Origin: Rikenellaceae bacterium
GTDB taxonomy: Bacteria > Bacteroidota > Bacteroidia > Bacteroidales > Rikenellaceae
Assembly (NCBI GenBank): GCA_015059785.1
Contig: SUZS01000004.1
Location: 1-64,000 of the forward strand
Direction: 5' to 3'
DNA: 64,000 nt
A program made the position numbers and the translations under genes. Positions 60,697 to 64,000 of the stretch are shown here, piece after piece. The notes under the pieces are model-generated. The model ran no database searches. It saw only the letters and a list, made by a program, of their open reading frames with translations, and had not been told where the DNA came from. How positions within the stretch are numbered: the stretch's first letter is position 1; each line of letters opens with the position of its first letter.

Positions 60697-62256
60697 CTAA
60701 TTATAAGCATATACAGCAACGGTAGACATGCGAATGATCTTAAAATTACCATTTCCTTCTAAATAGTAGAAACCATGCTCTCTAATAGATTCAACATACC
60801 CTTGGAGCTCTTCAGTTGGAGCCTCTACTCCAACTGATACCTCTGCAAATGTGAAGAAATCTATAGGCTTGCCTCCTATAATGTACTCAGTATTTGCATA
60901 ATGAGACTTTCCAACTTCTAATTTTGGAGATGGATTGATGTTCAGATTCCCTAAAAAATTAGTAATAGTTTCCGCTAATTCCTCAAGAAAAGAGCACCAT
61001 GTCTTGGTATCTTCAGATTCTCCGTATTTTTGAAATATATAGTCGATTGCCAATCTAATACCATCATAAATTTCATATATAGGCTTTAGATCTTTAGTGT
61101 AAATATCCTCGAATAGAGTCGTTTCTAGGTGTTTTTTTACCTTTTTATTAGCTTCATACTGTTCAGAGTAATGTAAATGAATATCTTCTAGTCGCTCACT
61201 AAATTCTTTAATATGCTTCTCAATATTTTGAAGGGTATTTAATAGTGATTTCTGATCAGCTGTTCCTGAATAATTTGAGCATTCTTCAATATAATTCTCT
61301 ACATATTGAAGAATCGACTCCTCCATTGCAATCTTTTCTAGATTGAAATCAGCATAGTTAGACTTAAAATATCTATCATCCTTAGTCCCTGGAAATTCAA
61401 CAGAAAGCCAGCGATCTTTTAGTGATAGGGTAAAATTTTCAATCTTTTTGAGCCACGTGTAGATCATACTTGACTGACTAACAATAATAGTCCTTGCTTC
61501 TTTGAATAAATCATCTTTAATGCGCAGAAATGGGGTTTTCAGTGATAATGTGAAGGTCCCAGGGTTTGCCAGTCTATGATTCAGTAATGCTTTAATTTTT
61601 TTGTCCTCTTTATTAACATCCTCAATCGATGTATCCAGGGATTCCCTCAAGGCTTTACTCCACTCTAATGCTTCTGTAGAATCGTTGGCTCTTCCATATA
61701 GGCATATAGCATCATAATATGAGTCAAACCATTCTGTTTTTTTTATATTGCCCAAAAAAGTGTCCGAGAATTGTTTAGCACATTTGTTAGCATACTTAAG
61801 TTTATCTATAGCAACTTTACCAATTTGATTCCTAATCTCTTGAAAGAGGTCATTATTTAGCTTTATTGTCTTACATAAGGATTTGAATGTTTCGTTACCC
61901 TCTAACTCTTGAATTTTTGAGACTATTGACAATCGTAGATCCTCAATTGATATTACAGGATCATCACCGTCTTGGGTTGATAAAGGCGCAACTATTGCTG
62001 AAATATTTATATCTGTTTCGCTTACCTCTATATTCAGTTCTTCTTCTGTTGTTATTTCGCCCTCGATATTTGGTTCTACAACTTCAACCATAGCGTCTGT
62101 CTTGCATAATTCATCAGGCACTATTGTTGTGGCCTCGCTTTCTTCTGAGACCTCCGAGCCCTGCGAAATTATATCTGTTGTCGCAGTATAAACCTCACTT
62201 GACGGGGTATCTTGTCGTGATGCCACATCAAGCTGTTTGTTTTTTTTAGATTTCAT
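60697..62256 (-). CDS. Cytoplasmic helical protein, unknown
   Basis: Starting at ATG 62256, this 519-residue protein has a basic N-terminus, a Ser/Glu/Thr-rich disordered stretch (about 15-90), a long helical middle with coiled-coil character, and a small C-terminal domain with NTEYIIGGKPIDFFTFAEVSVGVEAP. No family, signal peptide or membrane segment is recognised. It lies between two Hsp70-like genes (gaps of 5 and 24 bases), so it is a candidate cochaperone or effector for them. That is inference. Confidence 0.6.
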   Translation of the reverse strand: MKSKKNKQLDVASRQDTPSSEVYTATTDIISQGSEVSEESEATTIVPDELCKTDAMVEVVEPNIEGEITTEEELNIEVSETDINISAIVAPLSTQDGDDPVISIEDLRLSIVSKIQELEGNETFKSLCKTIKLNNDLFQEIRNQIGKVAIDKLKYANKCAKQFSDTFLGNIKKTEWFDSYYDAICLYGRANDSTEALEWSKALRESLDTSIEDVNKEDKKIKALLNHRLANPGTFTLSLKTPFLRIKDDLFKEARTIIVSQSSMIYTWLKKIENFTLSLKDRWLSVEFPGTKDDRYFKSNYADFNLEKIAMEESILQYVENYIEECSNYSGTADQKSLLNTLQNIEKHIKEFSERLEDIHLHYSEQYEANKKVKKHLETTLFEDIYTKDLKPIYEIYDGIRLAIDYIFQKYGESEDTKTWCSFLEELAETITNFLGNLNINPSPKLEVGKSHYANTEYIIGGKPIDFFTFAEVSVGVEAPTEELQGYVESIREHGFYYLEGNGNFKIIRMSTVAVYAYN

Positions 62257-62280
62257 ATTGATCTTATATTTTATCAAATA

Positions 62281-63924
62281 CTACTTTGATGAACCAGAAA
62301 GCATTAATGTCTCCGTTACAACTATGTCGGTTTTGTCTTCATTTCCTTGCTCTACTGTGATCTTAGAAACCACTTGAGTAGACTCTGCAATGAATTCAAC
62401 TTGAATACGAATCTCGCTTGGCTGACGACCGTGGGTATATATTGTTGGCATTTTAACAAAACCTACATTAGCCCACTTGCTGCCGCCTCCTTGGTAGACA
62501 TCAATGGTTTGAACAATAGCTACTTTACCATCTTCACTTAACTCGGTAGGAGTAAAATACTTAATTCCTCGAGCTGGAGTTGCTGCATTCTGCTTGATAA
62601 TAGTACTATACCCTTTATTCGTTTTTACACCAAGATTATGAGCGGTATTCTCCAAGATGATTATCTCGTTCCATCTGCACATATATTTAGGTTCTTCACC
62701 TCGCTCAATTGCTCTCTTATCTAACTCATATGCCGCAAGTAATGATGCTCCTCTAGCAACACCCTCTGAGATTCTGCCCATTACTACTTTTGTTGTAGAG
62801 AAAATCTCCTCAAGCATCCTTCGGATACATGGAATCTTACAGGACCCTCCAATTAGCACACATCGATCTATCTCGCCAAAACTTATGCCTGCCATTTCAA
62901 AGGCATTTGTCAGTCGATCTTTTATGTCCGAAAGATAATCAATTCGTGTTCCTCGTTTACCTGCTAAACACTCTTCAAAATCTTTGCGTGTAACGTTTTT
63001 TTCAAGGGGTTGTGTCTTAATGAAATAAGGGACAGATATTTCTGCACTCTCAGAATTACTGAGATCACATTTAAGCGTAGTGCATTTTGCCGCAAAAGCA
63101 ACCCTAGCGTCATTATTGGATATCTCAGCTTCATTATATCCTTCGTCTTCAATAATAAAAGTTTTTAGTGTTGCATCAAAGTCCTCTCCACCTAATCTGT
63201 CATCTCCATCCGTCGCTAGAGTTTTGAATGTGACTTTGCGATTTGCTAGGTCATTGTCAACTTCAAAAATCGTAATATCAAAAGTACCACCTCCTAGATC
63301 AAATATTACAATTTTCCCATGCCCAATGTCGTTGGGATGTTGAAAAACATAGTCAAGTCCTGCCGCAACTGGTTCTGGAATAAGTCTTAAGAAAATATTC
63401 TCATTATAACCGTTTCGACCTTCAAATTGTCTTTTAATTGCATTTTTAATTGCCTCGGTCGTATTGGAATTTTGTCTATTATTGAAGTAAGCAGGCACAG
63501 ATACAACAATCCCCTCAGGAACCCATGTGCCATGACCTTCCTCGTCTTCTGCAATAGCTAATAATTTCTGTAGAACAACAGTAGATAATTCTACTGGAGT
63601 TATTTTGAACCCACCATCTCTCTCTATAACAGCATTATCATCCATGCCACGCTTAAAGGCTGAAAAGTAGAGATTTGGTCTAATTATGCCTCTTCCTATT
63701 GCGGGTTCTCCAATTATTGGCTTTTTATTATATGTGTTATCATAACCAGTCAATGGTGCATCAATATGTTCGGCCTTTTCATAATATACTTTTGATGCCA
63801 TTTCATATTTACTGTCATCATTTATGTAGTATACATGAGAATCAATCGAGTTGGGTTTGACCTCCCATTTTGCTATTGCGCTATATGTTGTTCCTAAATC
63901 TATACCAATTGGTAACTTTGCCAT
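62281..63924 (-). CDS. Hsp70-like protein, 547 aa
   Basis: This protein has phosphate-1 IGIDLGTTYSAIAKW (about 7), IPEPVAAGLDYVF, phosphate-2 IFDLGGGTFDITIFEV (about 208) and RCVLIGGSCKIPCIRRML (about 350). A short beta-type C-terminal domain follows (about 430-547). There is no helical lid. The ATPase motifs are all canonical, so it should bind and hydrolyse ATP. It is the first complete gene of the block in transcription order; a further gene precedes it beyond the window. Confidence 0.9.
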   Translation of the reverse strand: MAKLPIGIDLGTTYSAIAKWEVKPNSIDSHVYYINDDSKYEMASKVYYEKAEHIDAPLTGYDNTYNKKPIIGEPAIGRGIIRPNLYFSAFKRGMDDNAVIERDGGFKITPVELSTVVLQKLLAIAEDEEGHGTWVPEGIVVSVPAYFNNRQNSNTTEAIKNAIKRQFEGRNGYNENIFLRLIPEPVAAGLDYVFQHPNDIGHGKIVIFDLGGGTFDITIFEVDNDLANRKVTFKTLATDGDDRLGGEDFDATLKTFIIEDEGYNEAEISNNDARVAFAAKCTTLKCDLSNSESAEISVPYFIKTQPLEKNVTRKDFEECLAGKRGTRIDYLSDIKDRLTNAFEMAGISFGEIDRCVLIGGSCKIPCIRRMLEEIFSTTKVVMGRISEGVARGASLLAAYELDKRAIERGEEPKYMCRWNEIIILENTAHNLGVKTNKGYSTIIKQNAATPARGIKYFTPTELSEDGKVAIVQTIDVYQGGGSKWANVGFVKMPTIYTHGRQPSEIRIQVEFIAESTQVVSKITVEQGNEDKTDIVVTETLMLSGSSK

Positions 63925-63945
63925 GTCTTAATAAATTTTAAGTGA

Positions 63946-64000
63946 TTAGTATTTCCAGATAACAGGCGTCTCTTTCCCTTCAGCTGTTGCAATGACCTCC
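63946..64000 (-). CDS. Partial gene, C-terminal end only
   Basis: An open frame from the window edge ends with VIATAEGKETPVIWKY and a TAA at 63946-63948, 21 bases before the 547-aa Hsp70-like start. Only about 17 residues are visible, so no family can be named. It shows that the operon starts further upstream. Confidence 0.5.
   Translation of the reverse strand, partial: EVIATAEGKETPVIWKY

Noticed and set aside
41433-64000. Prophage
   Set aside because: No capsid, terminase, portal, tail, integrase or lysis genes are present in the block.

Overview
The window looks like a chromosome segment of an anaerobic gut-type Bacteroidetes, order Bacteroidales (Rikenellaceae/Alistipes-like is possible, but this is inference). 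Support: repeated Bacteroidetes promoters (TTTG, about 19-20 bases, then TAnnTTTG), SPASM radical SAM enzymes, a sulfatase with its maturase, many lipoproteins, and family-typical genes (BT_3928-like DoxX protein, Bacteroidetes LptE, HU-domain membrane protein).

Layout. (1) 1-10.3 kb, mostly housekeeping: rplT and rpmI (minus), a serine-type sulfatase plus anaerobic maturase pair, a membrane HELSH protease-like protein, prs, engB, a GH36 alpha-galactosidase and glmS. (2) 10.3-11.0 kb: three tandem 112-115 bp repeats next to a tRNA-Ser(GCU); the repeats carry a 12-nt copy of the tRNA 3' end. (3) 11.1-17.3 kb: sufBCD-sufS-tmk and a DoxX-like gene, with heptanucleotide repeats between sufB and sufC. 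(4) 17.3-31.5 kb: OsmC-like, Lcl/DUF1566-like, a large TPR protein with an outer-membrane barrel, panC-panD, an M16 lipoprotein peptidase, and the HU/NtrC-like/LptE/TPR/SecG operon. (5) 31.69-31.93 kb: a rod-shaped structured RNA with its own promoter and terminator, most like 6S RNA. (6) 32.0-34.2 kb: a cassette of small lipoproteins and an outer-membrane barrel. (7) 34.3-40.0 kb: WYL regulator, two DUF262 proteins and a DEDD exonuclease, a candidate defence operon; then an AzgA-type purine permease facing it.

(8) 41.4-64.0 kb: about 22.5 kb in which every gene is on the minus strand and base composition is visibly more AT-rich. Read in the direction of transcription, it begins beyond the right edge with four Hsp70-fold ATPase proteins (547, 550, 1093 and 505 aa). 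These are interleaved with a coiled-coil cytoplasmic protein and two signal-peptide plus single-TM proteins. A terminator-like hairpin follows. Next come a DA1-like zinc peptidase, an M48-like peptidase, and two peptide-modification units. Each unit is a small Cys-rich peptide (68 aa; and 33 aa, absent from the ORF track) directly followed by a SPASM radical SAM enzyme. A GNAT protein, an unknown protein, a FolC-like Mur ligase, a frameshifted M42 aminopeptidase and four small genes complete the block, which ends at a terminator.

The most interesting material is in (8): an apparently uncharacterised multi-Hsp70 membrane-linked operon, and adjoining it a RiPP-like cluster with two candidate precursors. 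Whether they form one functional system is inference; the sequence shows only co-orientation, tight spacing and shared composition.
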